Below are positions 51,168 to 63,962 of a stretch of 64,000 bases of DNA, piece by piece. Below the pieces are notes generated by a model, which was given only the letters and a program-made list of their open reading frames with translations, ran no database searches and was not told where the DNA came from. This stretch comes from Onchocerca lupi (taxonomy: Eukaryota; Nematoda; Chromadorea; Rhabditida; Onchocercidae). Each line of letters starts with the position of its first letter. Position 1 is the first letter of the stretch. A program made the translations under genes and the position numbers. The stretch is taken from contig JAOVVO010000014.1 of NCBI GenBank assembly GCA_028564675.1, positions 291,735 through 355,734 of the forward strand. Reading direction: 5' to 3'.

Positions 51168-51795
51168 TGATTATTTTCAATTGGGACTTACGAAAACCAA
51201 TAATCTGTTGCAAACTGGAAAAGGAAATGTGCACTGCAGAGCAAAAAGCTAAATAATAATTATAATATTAAAAACTTCCAGTATACATAAAGGTTTAATG
51301 TCGCTCAATTATTAGACTTCTGTCATTATAGGAAACTTTCTGAAACCAATGAAATCCTTCCTTTTTTTTTTTAGCCTCGAAGATTAGTGAATATTTCACA
51401 GCATATGATTACAGAGCAGCGAAGAGGTTGAAGTTACCATAATTTATTATCATTTCTGATGTAGCTTAAGTAACACGTTGATTCCTGAGCTGCTTACGAT
51501 ATGAGAGCTGCAACAATCAAAATATTGGTATCATTTAAAGGTTGGGATCTCGATTTAGTGTTTGGCAATACATGAATGGATGAATTGTTGAAGCTCTTGA
51601 TTTCTATGGTTTCCTAATATAGTTTTTTCTTGATATCGCCAATTTTTTGGTTATACTTTAATATATTTTAATGCACTTCAAGTATACTTTTTTAACATAT
51701 TTTTAGTTGAAGCCTTGCAGCAGCTTCATTATTGCTGTGCTGGTTTTTGTTTGATTTTAATTGCGAAAATTACCGTTCGATTATTATTATTATCC

Positions 51796-51857
<62 letters not shown>

Positions 51858-53516
51858 AAATACATACAATTTCATAATGTAGGTTGTTTTATAAAATTTC
51901 TTTTTCAGCTATACTTATTCTTTCAGCTTATTATCTGTGTTATATTTTTGTCTTTCTTTTTTTTTTTAAATATTTCGTGTTCGGGTTTCTTATTCTTTCT
52001 AGAGTGATTATTGTTCAGCTATGATAACAAATACTGTTTATTCACGCCGATAGGCTTTTCACTCATGTGTATGGTAAAATTTTCCGTTTCTATTGTGCGC
52101 TCTGCTCGTTATTTTTCTCTTTGTTCATTTAATATTTCCCTGAGTTGTTTATTCACCCTGATTTTTGGTATGGGGAATTCTTATGTATTTATTGTATAGC
52201 TTTTAAAAGTATGATTTTCCCAATTATTTACATTTGGTTTCAAATATTTTCAGATATTGTTATTCATTGCAATATGAATAAATATGTTCTGTCGCATTTA
52301 TTTGATGAATTTTGAACTTGGGTTTCCATTTTAAATACCTTAATTGATTACTTAAGAGTCATTTAACCATTATTTATATTAACTTCGGGAAAATAGGTCT
52401 TGCCATTGTTTTAAAGGCAACTGTAGTATACATTAGTGACTTTGTTATTTTGGTATTAATTGCAATATCTTTCAGATCCAGTGATACGTTGCAAGGTCGA
52501 AACATAATTAAATTTTAGAAATTATTGTAATTTAGATAAACTACGTTAATATAGTTCTTGATCTTAATTTAAGCGGCAATCTTTTTATCGAGGTAAATAA
52601 TCTTTCTTAGTTTACAATACTTTCAATGATATCCTGTTACAAATTACGACATTTTGATGGTGATGGTTATATTTCTATGGAATGCTTTTGTAAGAGGATA
52701 GTTATTGATTTCCATTGCTTGAATAATAGCTCCTTTCAATCCGGGCATCTTTACTTTTAAAGTTCGCTTATTTGCATCACTCTTGTAAAGGGTGTTATGT
52801 GGGCCATTTGTAAATGGGTTAGATTTAACTGCATAGTTCTCTCTCTCTGAGCAATTCTAATTCCTCTATAAATCTAGAATTTTTAAATATCGCTGTAGAA
52901 CTTCTTTCTCGGGCTGACCTCTTCTTTTGTAGTCTGAAATAGCGATGACTTTGATTTTGGATGTGAGATTGTTGGTAAGATTTTAATGAGAGTAAAATGT
53001 TATACTTTTTCATAAATTGCTCAAAATACTATTTTAGAAATTTCCCTTCATTTTTCCAGAGAATAAAAACAAGCTGTATCACTTAGTTATATAAAAATGA
53101 TTTGTGATTACTTTTTCGTCAAACTTTGTATCCATATCTTTGCTTTTCTTGTCTTAATGAAATCAAGGCATCTGTCAACGTTTGTCTTACTGATAGTAAC
53201 ATGATGACCACAAGTTCCAAAATTTCAGGAATTCATTTATATAGAAAGCATATTGTTTGCGTGTTCTATCATCGGCAATTAATTTGGCTCTTATTTTGCT
53301 GCTTCTAAAAAGAGTTATTTGACTGTATCAGTTTCTCGCATTTTATCGCTAATTCTTTGCGCCCTTTGCGATCTACAGGTCTTTTTTTTTTTTTTTTTTT
53401 TTCAATTTTCAAATGTGATCAAATTGATAACTGACATTTTTTCCTAAAATTATTGGGATCTCTCCTAGTAGTTTTTTCTTCCTGCCTTTCACATCGATTC
53501 AAATTTACCTTCAGGC
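51168..53516. other. Spacer with 60-nt poly-T tract, no gene seen
   Basis: About 2.3 kb between Elongin A and the RRM gene. Contains one very long uninterrupted T run (about 51797-51856) and another near 53382-53402. No exon, RNA gene or repeat family recognised. Confidence 0.45.
51797..51856. repeat. Poly-T tract of about 60 nt
   Basis: Uninterrupted T homopolymer, the longest of at least a dozen T or A runs over 15 nt in the window (others near 8666, 14731, 42891, 53382, 60797). No target-site duplication or retroposed sequence was seen next to it. Exact length may be affected by sequencing or assembly. Confidence 0.9.
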
Positions 53517-56500
53517 ATGAACGGTTATTATCGGAATGGGCCACGTTTTGATCGTATCGATCAAGAAGAAGTTCCTGAAAGCAAGCACACCGTATTTATT
53601 AGAGGCCTTCCTGGGCATATTAAAACAGATGAAGTAAAGTGAGTTCCCCTATATTTCTCATCCATAACTGAAAATTAAAAAATATTTAGTACTTATTAGA
53701 AATTTCACGGAAGTGACGTAAGACAAAGAAGATCAAAAATACTTCACTTTTAATGATTTAAGGAAAGGATGTGATCAGAAACAGTGGTTAAGAAAGGCAT
53801 GAAGTTTGTTTTCCTTCTAGAGTCTTATTATCTGAATCAGTTATACATTAATCAGAATAGTTTAATGTAAAATAATCAGTGAATTTCTTTATTCTTCATC
53901 TACTTCCGAACCCTCTGCTGGTGCTTTGTGCTGTTATTTTCGAAGTGAAGTTTTACGCTAAAAAAGGTAATCAATGGATCAAAATGTTGATGTTATTACA
54001 GGCGAAATTTAAATTTTGTGTTATCTTGAAATACTTGTATGTATTACTTCCATTCTTTTTGGAACGATAAGGCGGAAATCTTGTGGTTTATTTGAATGAA
54101 TTATTATCATACATACAGCAACATTTTCACCGAATCTTACTCTCTTGGCTGAATTTTGTTTGTGGAGAAATACACCTTGTGCTGGCGCAGTTACCATATG
54201 TTTACCTTTGAGTAGGGAATTTGCAAAAATATACCGTTTATTCTCTTGGTTATTACTCTTGTTACATTGTCGATTTGGACTAAGGTAAGTAAAACAAATT
54301 GAAGCAAGGATTTTTTGTCTTGCTAAAGTTTTTTCGAATTTTTTGATATTTAAGTTTTTACTGATTTGAATACTAATTCTGCTGCAACTATTTTTCATCC
54401 TGGTTATTTTCAGGGACTTTTTCGAAGACCATGTTGGGCCATGTTCATTTGACTTTATCAAGCTTTCGCAGGATCAACTGAAACTATTTGTTGCAGTGCG
54501 TTTCGAAACGCGCGATGCTGCAAAAGAATGCATGCACAAGTATATTCTGATTTTTCTTCTATAGATCGTAATTTTATTGAAACATCAACTTCCATATATT
54601 TTCAATAAATTGGAGAGTTTAGGAAGACCCTTATTTTCAATTTTTTGTTTGAATTTCAGATACAAGGATGGTGATGTTCTTGGTTACCCAGTTGAAATGA
54701 CATGGTTTCGGGATATACGACGCTATGTATCGTATCAGCAAAGTCAAGGTAATCTTTTACTTTTCATATTAACAGTGTCAGTAAAATGTTACTCAGGTGA
54801 GATAAATGAAATAACTTCTTTTGCTGAGTCCTTCGAAAAAAGCATTTTTTGTAGGTCTTCGACCTGCTAAAATTCCTCGCAGCCGTGGTTATGGTGGTCG
54901 CAATCGGACAAGCTACGACCATTCGTCAAGAAATGATTATAGGTATAAAGATTTCGCATTACAGTTGTGAACAAATATACGAATGGAATCAGAATATAAA
55001 AGTAGATTGAACTTTTTTTGTCAGCAGCGCAACTGTTCCTTAATCATTTTTCATCATTTGCACAGTATAGTATTTTTTTTCTTGCTCATTATTCGATCTA
55101 AAATTTCTCTACAAATAGTGTAGTTTGATTGCTTTTTTTTGGCCAAATAATGAAACAATGAAACTTATGCAAAATTATAAAGATTGAAAAAATATATTTT
55201 AGGGATGATGATGATTATGATAAAGGAAATAAAAGAAAGTGCGCATCGTCAGATGATGAAGGCTCTAAAAAATCTCGCTCATCCAACAGGTATTTTTTAT
55301 TTATTTTTTAGATGCAAATCAACTCATTGTATTTTTTTGAACTTATTAATTAACTGAGAACTATTTCTGTTTAAAATAACATATTTATAATGGTCGGTTT
55401 CTCCTGTTCGGGATGCTGTTCTTAAGTTTTTTCGTGAGCTAGAATCAGATTGAATTGTTTTTAGTTCATCGCGATCTCCAAATCAACGTCGCTCGTCACA
55501 TGAACGTTCAGCGAGTCTTGGGAGTATCAGAAGTCGGCATAGTGAAAAATCTCACCGTTCTCAATCTCACGCATCTTCATATTTGGCACCGGCTCATGAA
55601 CGTTCTTCACCAGCTCCACCAGTTCCATCTCCACAAATTAAGCGAGAGGTCATATTTATTTCATTTGTCTTTGAACTTTGCATTCACGAATTTGCATTGT
55701 GTACTTGATTTTAGGTTTATATTATTAAATTCAATATTTTGCTGCAAAAAGAATTGAAGAAATATGATAATAAAGAATTATTTTTTACGTGCCCTTCATT
55801 TTTTTTATGACTTTGATGTTATAAAATTAGAAATATTAATGCTTTATACTGAAAATATTATCGGTTATCTAAGCTATAAAGTTTGTTGATTTTTACTTTG
55901 ATTGAAACTGCATTGGAAATTTTTAGACTATTGAAAGAGGTGAAACTCCACCACTTCCGCCTCTACCTCCTCCATCAAATGCAAAATCTAATGATGTGGA
56001 ACCAAAGAAATCAAGCCCGGTTAGTTTTTCTTAATAGTTTATGTTGTTTCGGCATTCTAATTATATTTGACAGAAAATTATATAGGTTAAAATACTGAGT
56101 TCCACCCCAAATTTTAGTAAATCATGATATCTATTTCATCATTAAAATTAATTAGGGCATTATATTACAAGATATTGCAAGTACTTTTTAAGATTAAATA
56201 TTTAACTTCTGTTGTTTGAAAATGTATTTTAGTAAGATATTTTGGATGTTTTAAATATTAGATAGATTGAAAACTCAAGAAAAAAAACTAAATTTCTGAA
56301 AAGTGGTTTTGCAAAATCATCTACAATTTAAAAACACTGTATATGCCACTGAGCGTGCAGAAACGCAATCAATGAGTAGAGAACAACGTGAAAGATAAGA
56401 AGTTGTTAAATCTAGTTGATATGAATAGAAAGTTAAGATTTTTTGATATTAAATTTAAACTATAAAAAACCTGTTATTGTTTACATAGGTTCAAAGTGGT

Positions 56501-59500
56501 TCACAGTCTCCCGTTGAACGTAAATCGCGAAAATCGAAGAAAGGCAAGAAAAAGCGTCGGCGCCATAGTCCTTCATCAAGTTCACCCAATTCACTCAATG
56601 AACATACTTCTGATGAATTAAGTGAAGGCGAACTTCGAAAAAAGATCCTAAAAAAACGAAAAGAAGTTTTGAAAGACATCGAAGAGGGTTAGTTTACTTG
56701 CAGATGATACCTGTTCTTGAAAGCATTATAATTTTCATTACTTGATATTAGTTAAATTTGACTCAACAATGTGGAGTTTAAAATACGTTTTTATGTAAAT
56801 ATGACATATTCAATTACTCGCTTTTATAATTCAAAGCTTTGCGAATTTTTTTTGCGTATTTGTAAAATTGGCTTTTAAGGTTTGAAGCCCGCAGTAAAAC
56901 CAACTCTGGGAAAATGGGAAGAGCAGGAAGCGGAAACAACACTATTACAGAATACCACACTGAAGTTCGGTTTAGAAAGCACGGTAAATATTGCACTTTA
57001 ATTCGCTTTCAAAGCCTTCCTCTTTTATGTTGCAATATATTTGAAACATATGAATAGTTTTAAAAGTTCATTTTTCCTGCCTTTTTTTTTCTTTTTTTTT
57101 TTTGATTTTTCTATATATATATAACTACTTTATTTCTATTTATAGGAGGATGTGCCAAAACGAGTTTTGCGTGATACAGGCCATCAATTTCAGTCCTCAA
57201 AAAATGTAGTTTCTCAAACAAACGTAGGCAAACTTGACGGAATTGGAATGGTAACTTATCTTCTTTTATCTGCTTTACTATCGTCTTTATCTTAAAATCC
57301 TTGATTTTTCGCAAAACGCTTTGATGTATTTTGCATATGTTATTATTAGTTATAAATATCCGATAAATTGCGTGTTTTTTGTGTATTGTGGCTATTGCAG
57401 TTGTATGAATTTTTATCATCGAAAATATTTGGAGGTTACTAAAGAACATGAGTATTTTCATTTGATATTTTGATTTCCCGCGGATTATTTCAGCATGCCA
57501 CAATATCGCAAGCAGCAGGAATCGAAAATTCATTTTCATGCAAGAAAGGAGCCAAGGAATCAGGTAAACTTTCCGAGCATATGTGTTATGCATTTATTTC
57601 TAAAATAATTTTTTCCGGAAATTTTTTTATTGGTATATTTAGTCATTAATAACTTTAATCAAATTTATCATAGGCATGTTCAAAGAGACATTTTTTATGC
57701 AGGAAAACAGCTGGATGTGTCGAAGGGCGAAGTACCATCATCGGTTGCACTATTTACCAATGATATTGATTCCTTTCTGGGAAAGCGTGAACAGACTGGT
57801 CCAATAAATGATCTCAAAAACACACAGGTTCGTTTGCGTTTCTCTATGTTTTTCTTTTTTTCCTATTATGAATAAGTGCATTTGCTGCTTGATGTCTCAT
57901 TCGTAATAACTGCGGGCTTGGTGTTTTATATCGTCGGGATCCACCTTTATTTCTTCGTGGTACTTTTATTTCCAACTTCGCCATTTTCTCTTCTTTCTGA
58001 ACACAACTGAAATATTCATTTATTCACAATTCCTACATTTCTTACTTCTGTCAGTATTGTTGTGATTACAATACGCTATTTATTTTTTTGACTACAATAC
58101 ATTAACATAAACAGTAATAATTTTCATAAAACACAAAATTTACCTTGAGAAAAAGGATAACATGAACGAAAAATGAGATTGCAATGTTTTGCTTATCTAT
58201 CATAATAATCATTGTTGAATTAGATTTAGTGCACTTTAATTCAACCTGACTAAGCTCCTTATATTATCAGTGCTATCATATTCTAAATCACTGCAAACCA
58301 TTGAAAGACCTGCAAAAATCTAAACAAATTATGTTTGGAAGCATAGACATGAGAAGATGTTTAATGAGCTCTCCTTGGAAGAATCGACTCAAGGACAGCT
58401 TATGCGTTGATGTCAGAAACAAGTCTTTATGCAATGCAAAAAAAAAGACCAACGAAATGCTAGCTAACATCACGCAAGTCTTATCTTCCCTACAGTGGAA
58501 AAATTTGGAAATCTTTTTTCTACGATATAATAGAAGCAACTCTTCAATTTCAGTAATAGAAGAAGATTTATGAGACATTATTTATTTACTGAGATAGTAG
58601 AAAATTTTTTATTCATTTCTCTTCGTCGATTCAAAAATTTTGAATTAAATGCTTTGGTTCAGTCTCTGTAAAAGAGAAAAAATAAATAAATAAATAAAAA
58701 TTTTCAAGTATAAATAGCGATCAATTCAATCGTTATGTCAACGGTTGAATAAGCAGTAATTGATTTATTGGAAAAAAATGGATTGTTTGACCGATCGTCG
58801 AGCTGATCAATGATATCAGTGGAAAATGGAGTGATCTCTTATCGTTCGAATTTTTTTGCTGTCCTGCTCATTGCTTTGCGATACAAATTAGAAAATTTGC
58901 AAGTATAAATAGCGATCAATTCAGTCGTTATGTTAACGGTTGGATTGCTCGCGATTGAACTTCAGGAAATAATGATGACATTAATCATAAATAACTTCTT
59001 AATTGAAGGCGGTGTTGTAAGGACTAAATATAGCAAGCAAAAAACCTGGATTTTAAATGAAAATCACATGACAAAAGCAAAATAGTACGTCATTAAATAT
59101 GCGTTGGGCCACTGAGCAGATGAACGGCCTCAGTTAAAAATCAGCAACTATGAATTTAGAATATTTGGTTGTTTATGAGAGATTTTATTTATGATGCTTT
59201 AGGTTCCTAAAAAGTTTCAAACCAATATTCTTACTTTTACAATACACCTTTAAAAAGGTGTAAGTCCAGGAAATTCTATTGAACTTTGTATGAAAAATAT
59301 TGTCCACAAAATCATTTTGGAAGCGCGATACTGATGATAAGAATATTTTGTGTTGTGTTTTTTCAGACCAATGTATTTGGCACAGCTCGTGGACAGCAGT
59401 TGATTTCATTTTTTGATGATGCCAATGATGCATTGCAACCCTCGCAAGGAAGTGAGTATTTAAGTAGATTATTAATTTTAGGTAAGAAAACTTGTGAAAT

Positions 59501-60620
59501 TCTCAAAATATTCTGAATGATCTTACTTGGACTACTTAAAAATCCAAGGATTATGTGTTTTCTTTCTGAACCAGACTTGGCGGTATAAAAATAGCAATAT
59601 GGCCTTTTAAGGTAACAGTGTCCTTCCAAGAGATATTGTTCACATTCAGTTAATGATAGATTTTATTGGTTTGGATAACGTATTTTTAGTCGACAAAACA
59701 TTAAATGAATTATGCTTCGGGAAGTCCATTGCATAGTTATCGAGATTTTAATTTCGCAATACTTCGTCTTCATTAATTATTATCTATCCGTTAGTTTTAA
59801 ATTACTGGAGGTACATAGGAAAAAGCTGTAACATTCTCTTAGTTTCACTTTAGAAGCTAGACTGATCTTCTCCATGTAGTTATTCTCATGAAATTTATCA
59901 TATTAGAAGGTTCTCAGCTCTTTATAAACTACATATTTTAAAATATTCTGGCATTTTTATCTATGCTATTACAATCTAATTTAGACTTTTCATCTTGATA
60001 TCTTAAGAAAAAGTGATGAACTACTTAATTGATATATGCTAACTAACATATGCAAAAGAAAGCTGTCACTGATAATTTTGCGAGGCATTTTTCTTTTTAA
60101 GCGCTGCGATTAAGCTCGCTAACGCTCCAGCTGAATGCAGAAACAGAACGAGAACGAAAACTTGCTCGTTTACCACCAGAAATTCTTACTAAATACACGA
60201 CGAAGAAAAAACAACTTGAAGCGGTTATCTTTTTTACAGCATTAATTCTATTTTCCGCTTTATGAAGTTTTTTTAAATAGAAGTTGAAATAGTACATTTC
60301 GATTAGTTGTATTTCTTGTTTTAAGTTTTAGTTTCCCTTATACTTTGTTGGAAGGAGTTTTTGCTTTATTAATAGTTTTTGTACATTGAATAACATTATT
60401 TGTGTGGAATTCATTTATAATTTCGGAATCATATTTATAGGCATTCAAAGCAGATCGTGAAACATTTGGTTTTGTTACAAAAATGCTAGTCGAAAAAGAT
60501 CCAGGTCTGGAAGATCGTCTTTGGTTAGCACTTGCTGAAGCAATCAAAGATATGGAAGAAGCATTCACGCGAAAAATGGACCAATATCTTGATCAGTTAA
60601 TTATGTTCATTTCTATGTGA
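53517..60620 (+). CDS. RRM protein with RS-rich middle and periphilin/Lge1-like tail
   Basis: Fifteen exons in frame, 592 aa: 53517-53638, 54414-54539, 54660-54748, 54855-54942, 55203-55289, 55465-55648, 55927-56019, 56489-56687, 56880-56983, 57146-57250, 57494-57563, 57703-57827, 59367-59451, 60102-60223, 60441-60620. Residues about 22-105 form one RRM (RNP2-like VFIRGL, RNP1-like LFVAVRFET). Then come an RG/RS-rich stretch, KKSRSSNS/SPNQRRSSHERS repeats, a proline run (ETPPLPPLPPP), a basic KKGKKKRRRHSPSSSS block and a helical KKILKKRKEVLKDIEE. The last 100 residues are helical: RETFGFVTKMLVEKDPGLED resembles the ETFGxVVKMLVxKDPxLE signature of the periphilin-1 tail (Lge1-type fold), which in vertebrates pairs with TASOR in the HUSH silencing complex. 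Nuclear RNA binding is likely; a silencing role is inference. Start: first ATG after TTCAG at 53510-53514. AATAAA lies near 60773. Confidence 0.85.
58301..58576 (+). other. Isolated 90-codon ORF within intron
   Basis: An open frame of balanced composition (starts MKDLQKSKQIMFGSIDMRRC, ends SSISVIEEDL) lies wholly inside the large intron of the RRM gene. The opposite strand is also open over the same bases. No family recognised and no splice partners; could be a nested gene, a cassette exon or chance. Confidence 0.2.
58698..58945 (+). repeat. Two 50-bp direct repeats in intron
   Basis: Copies at about 58698-58750 and 58892-58945 (AAGTATAAATAGCGATCAAT...CGTTATG..AACGGTTG), about 194 bp apart and roughly 90 percent alike, in the 1.5-kb intron between exons ending 57827 and starting 59367. 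An AATA microsatellite lies just before the first copy. Confidence 0.75.
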
Positions 60621-61418
60621 TGACAAATAATTTACATTTTAATCATAAGTTAGAGGCAGGAAACGCCATTGATTTATGTATTTCGAATCGAATTTCCGGC
60701 AAATTTTGCTAAATGGCTGGAAGCACCACTTATCTTTTCAGCGAGTTCTAATTTTTGGTATCTGTTATTTAAATAAATCTCGTCTTATTTTTGTTTTTTT
60801 TGTTTTTTTTTTTTTTTTTTTTTTATCCAAATAATTTAAAACTTTTTTTTATATTATTATCTCATATTCATCAATATTCTACATTTATTTGTAATTTTGG
60901 ATAATAGTCTTCGAATTTCTTTTTATTTCAGAATTCTTCATTTACTCTGAGAAATATGAATTTTTTGCCAATAATAAATTATGAAAAATAAATCACTTGT
61001 CAGTGAACTGCTGCTCCATCTTTAACTTTTCTGCTTAAAATTATCTCGAAATTGAACTCAAAATTTCTTTAGTCAATAATGGTGTCCGTATTGTTGCTTG
61101 TGTTTATCGTATAAATTTCTTATGCGTTTTGATAACACTTACATTCCAATTGTTTTTATTTATTATAAACTACTTCTAATAACAAAGAATGCCATTAGTT
61201 CTATTTGGATGAATGTATTCATCGTAGCGTTAAAATCTGAATTTCTTTGTTTCGATTTCCATATTCTGTTTGCTTTGCTTGTTCATCTATTACAATGGAT
61301 TTATAGATACAAAGTCATGTTTTTAAGATTTAAAAGACGAGAATTATGAAGTGTGAAAAACTTTATATGCAGTAGTTTTTTGCACTGAACAATTTAATAA
61401 CCTGAAGTGTTTGTGAAT

Positions 61419-62970
61419 ATGAAAAATAACTGTGCGGCAGCGTCGATGAAGATCACTCATTTTGGAAAACGAAAGGACGGTAATTTCTTTATTTTCAGAT
61501 CAGATGATTTCTAATGTTTTCGTTTGTTATTAGATGTTTGCTGTTATAAATCGAGGCAAAATTAGTAAAGTGCAGTAGAAATTCCAAATAGATTAGTAAG
61601 ATATTGGTGTTAAGTTTATGCGAAGTAATGGATATAATCAGTCAGTATCTGAGATAAACGATGCGGTAAATTTGTGGGTATCACGACTCATGACTTTCTG
61701 TCATCGAAAACAAATCTCACTGAATGAACGGAGAAATTCTCATTTTTTATTCTACTTCACATTAATTTTTGCAGAAAAAAAAGAAATCGGAACATTATTT
61801 GATAAATACTGCTTATTGTTTATGAGAAGATTTGAACAGCAAAAAGTCGGTGTTGTGGTTTGTTTTAAATATGTTTTTGGTTTTCCTTTTTAGCAGTTTA
61901 TTATGTTTTATAATATTTTATCAAAGAAGAAATCACTGTTAAACAAAAAAAGAAGCAATTGATAAAAGCTTGCATTTAAATGCTAAATATAAATTTCATT
62001 TAATGCAGTTCGTTATAAACAAGAAAATATTTAAGACGTTTAGTTTAGACTGTTGGTGATTTATTTGCGATCGCAATCAAATATGGATTCAAGGAAACGA
62101 GTTTTCGACATTTCAAAGAAATTGCTGCTCGTTGGATGTGTAGAAGGCTAGAGGTTATAATGCGCAATAAGGGATTATATGGACTACCTCATAATCTCAG
62201 TCTTGTAAATATGTGAGGTTTTCGATGGATTAATGTCAGAGTACCATTGATTTCAAAATTTCATATTAAACTATGCGTTTTTATCCAGTATTAAAAATAA
62301 TCTCACTTTGTCGGATTTTTTTCATTGAGCATTAATATTAAAATTGTGTTTGTTAAGAAGCGTATTATTCGAAAAAAATTATTGGAGAATCCGATCTGAA
62401 CATTTTAAGAGGAAGATAGAAACAATGTATTGATAGCGTAATTAAAGGAAGTTAAGAAAAGCATTTAAAACACCAATAGATTATTGATCTGGTAGGGAGA
62501 AAAAAAGAACGATTTGATGACTAATATTACAAGTTGGAGATATATGCATAGCTTTCTCTATCGCGTAGTCGTATTTGAATCTTAACATCAGTCTTGCGTG
62601 AATTACTAGATCGCCCTAATAATTTTGAAAAAGAAGATAGTATTTGAAAAAATGAGATAGGCAAGAATTCTTAGATTTATTTATAGCCTTTTCTATATTT
62701 GTTTTTTTTTTTGTTTTCTTTTTAGATTCATGTCGCAAAAGTCAAATAATGGTCCGATTGATTCATGTCATAAAAGTCAAATAGTAACAACAGCTCTGCG
62801 TTCGTATAGCGAATGTCTTATTAGAAATTTTAGAAATGTTTCTATTTTTAGATTCGTAGAAATAGATGATCTGGAATGTTCTCTTGATTATGCGAAATGG
62901 TTGGAAGAATTCATGACTCCTTTTTTTCGGTTGGTTCAATATTTCACTTATGGTACTATTTATTTCTGAA
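61419..62970 (+). CDS. Possible uncharacterised gene, exons unresolved
   Basis: Several coding-like pieces on + that I could not join: 61419-61479 (MKNNCAAASMKITHFGKRKD, then a GGTAATT donor), 61618-61890 (open from ATG, with SVSEINDAVNLWVSRLMTFC), 62050-62211 (GDLFAIAIKYGFKETSFRHF, then KEIAARWMCRRLEVIMRN, ending at TGA) and 62728-62968 after a TTTTTAG acceptor (SECLIRNF, IDDLECSLDYAKWLEEF). The third piece has the feel of a BTB-associated BACK helix pair (AxKYGFKE...), but the match is weak. No complete model keeps frame, so this may be a gene, a broken gene, or parts of two genes. Confidence 0.3.
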
Positions 62971-63487
62971 AACTGGAAATATGGGATTTACTCTTTCTTT
63001 TGTCTTGATTTCTGCATCCTGATGCAGTTTTCAGTTACATTTAGTTGTTTGATTGCCAAAAATATGGTTTTTTTTTCGTTTTCTGTAAATACAGCATCTT
63101 TTTAGTATTTATAGTTAACAATATCGATTATGTGAATGATGAATATACTATTGACGTACTCTGCTATCTTGTTTTTACACTTTTGATGTACAATAAATAG
63201 ATTTTTAGGAAAGATTCATATTAAAGAGTAGAATTTATATGGCTCCAAAATTCTAATTCAGTTGAAAACAGGAGAAACTTCAATATTTATTTTCTCAACA
63301 ACGATATTTCAAGAAATTGAATATTCTTAGTTACTTAATAAATATAAAGAATCATTGGAATGCATGAACTAGTCTATAACGCGAACTAAAAGTCCGCATT
63401 GGCGGAATTGCCATGATTTGCTGATGTATTCTGTACTATTTTCATATTTTTTTCAAGTATCTTGCCATTTTTACTTCTTAAATCATT

Positions 63488-63904
63488 GTTTACAAAAAGA
63501 AAATAAAAGAGAATTACGTCCGATTACTCCATATCTATATTCTATATAAATAAAAATGTAAATGCTACCTGTTACCCCGAACGGATCTTCAGAAGTTCTC
63601 CACCGATTCTTTTCAAATTTTGACACAATCTTGTATCCCAATAGGTCATCATTTTTATATAGACGTGCCTATTTTTTTTAAGGTGTCATGTCCGTGACAA
63701 CTAAAAATAAGTGAAGAGGCAGGGTTTATTGACTCCGCCCTCCTTTTTTTCTCTCATTCCCCTTCCCTCATCTCTATCTCTCTCTTTCTTTTTCTGTATA
63801 ATAATAATAATTAATATTAATAGTAATAATAACATTTTTATTTATAAGAATATAGATATGGAGTAATCGGACGTATTTCTCTTTTATTTTCTTTTTGTAA
63901 AAAA
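63488..63904. repeat. Hairpin element with 70-bp inverted arms
   Basis: The arm at 63488-63557 and its reverse complement at 63834-63904 differ at only two or three positions (shared core ACGTCCGATTACTCCATATC). The 276 bp between them begin with a Helitron-like 5' end and finish with a CT-rich then TAA-rich stretch. Followed directly by an AAT microsatellite. Confidence 0.88.
63541..63690 (+). mobile_element. Helitron 5'-end fragment inside hairpin
   Basis: Starts TCTATATAAATAAAAATG, runs through CTCCACCGATTCTTTTCAAA and TTTTGACACAATCTTGTAT to a T run, matching the left ends at 38419 and 41815. The first 18 bases belong to the left hairpin arm. Confidence 0.7.
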
Positions 63905-63930
63905 ACAAAATAATAATAATAATAATAATA

Positions 63931-63962
<32 letters not shown>

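Noticed and set aside
54021..54461. 146-codon open frame on the - strand with a KRVRF motif
   Set aside because: Lies antisense to an intron and the second exon of the RRM gene; no splice structure or family match, so probably chance.
57111..57593. 160-codon open frame on the - strand
   Set aside because: It is antisense to exons 57146-57250 and 57494-57563 of the RRM gene and their introns; no start context, no family features, composition follows the complementary strand.
63774..63962. Leucine/isoleucine-rich frame on - strand
   Set aside because: Translation of the AAT/TAA microsatellite and the hairpin arm.
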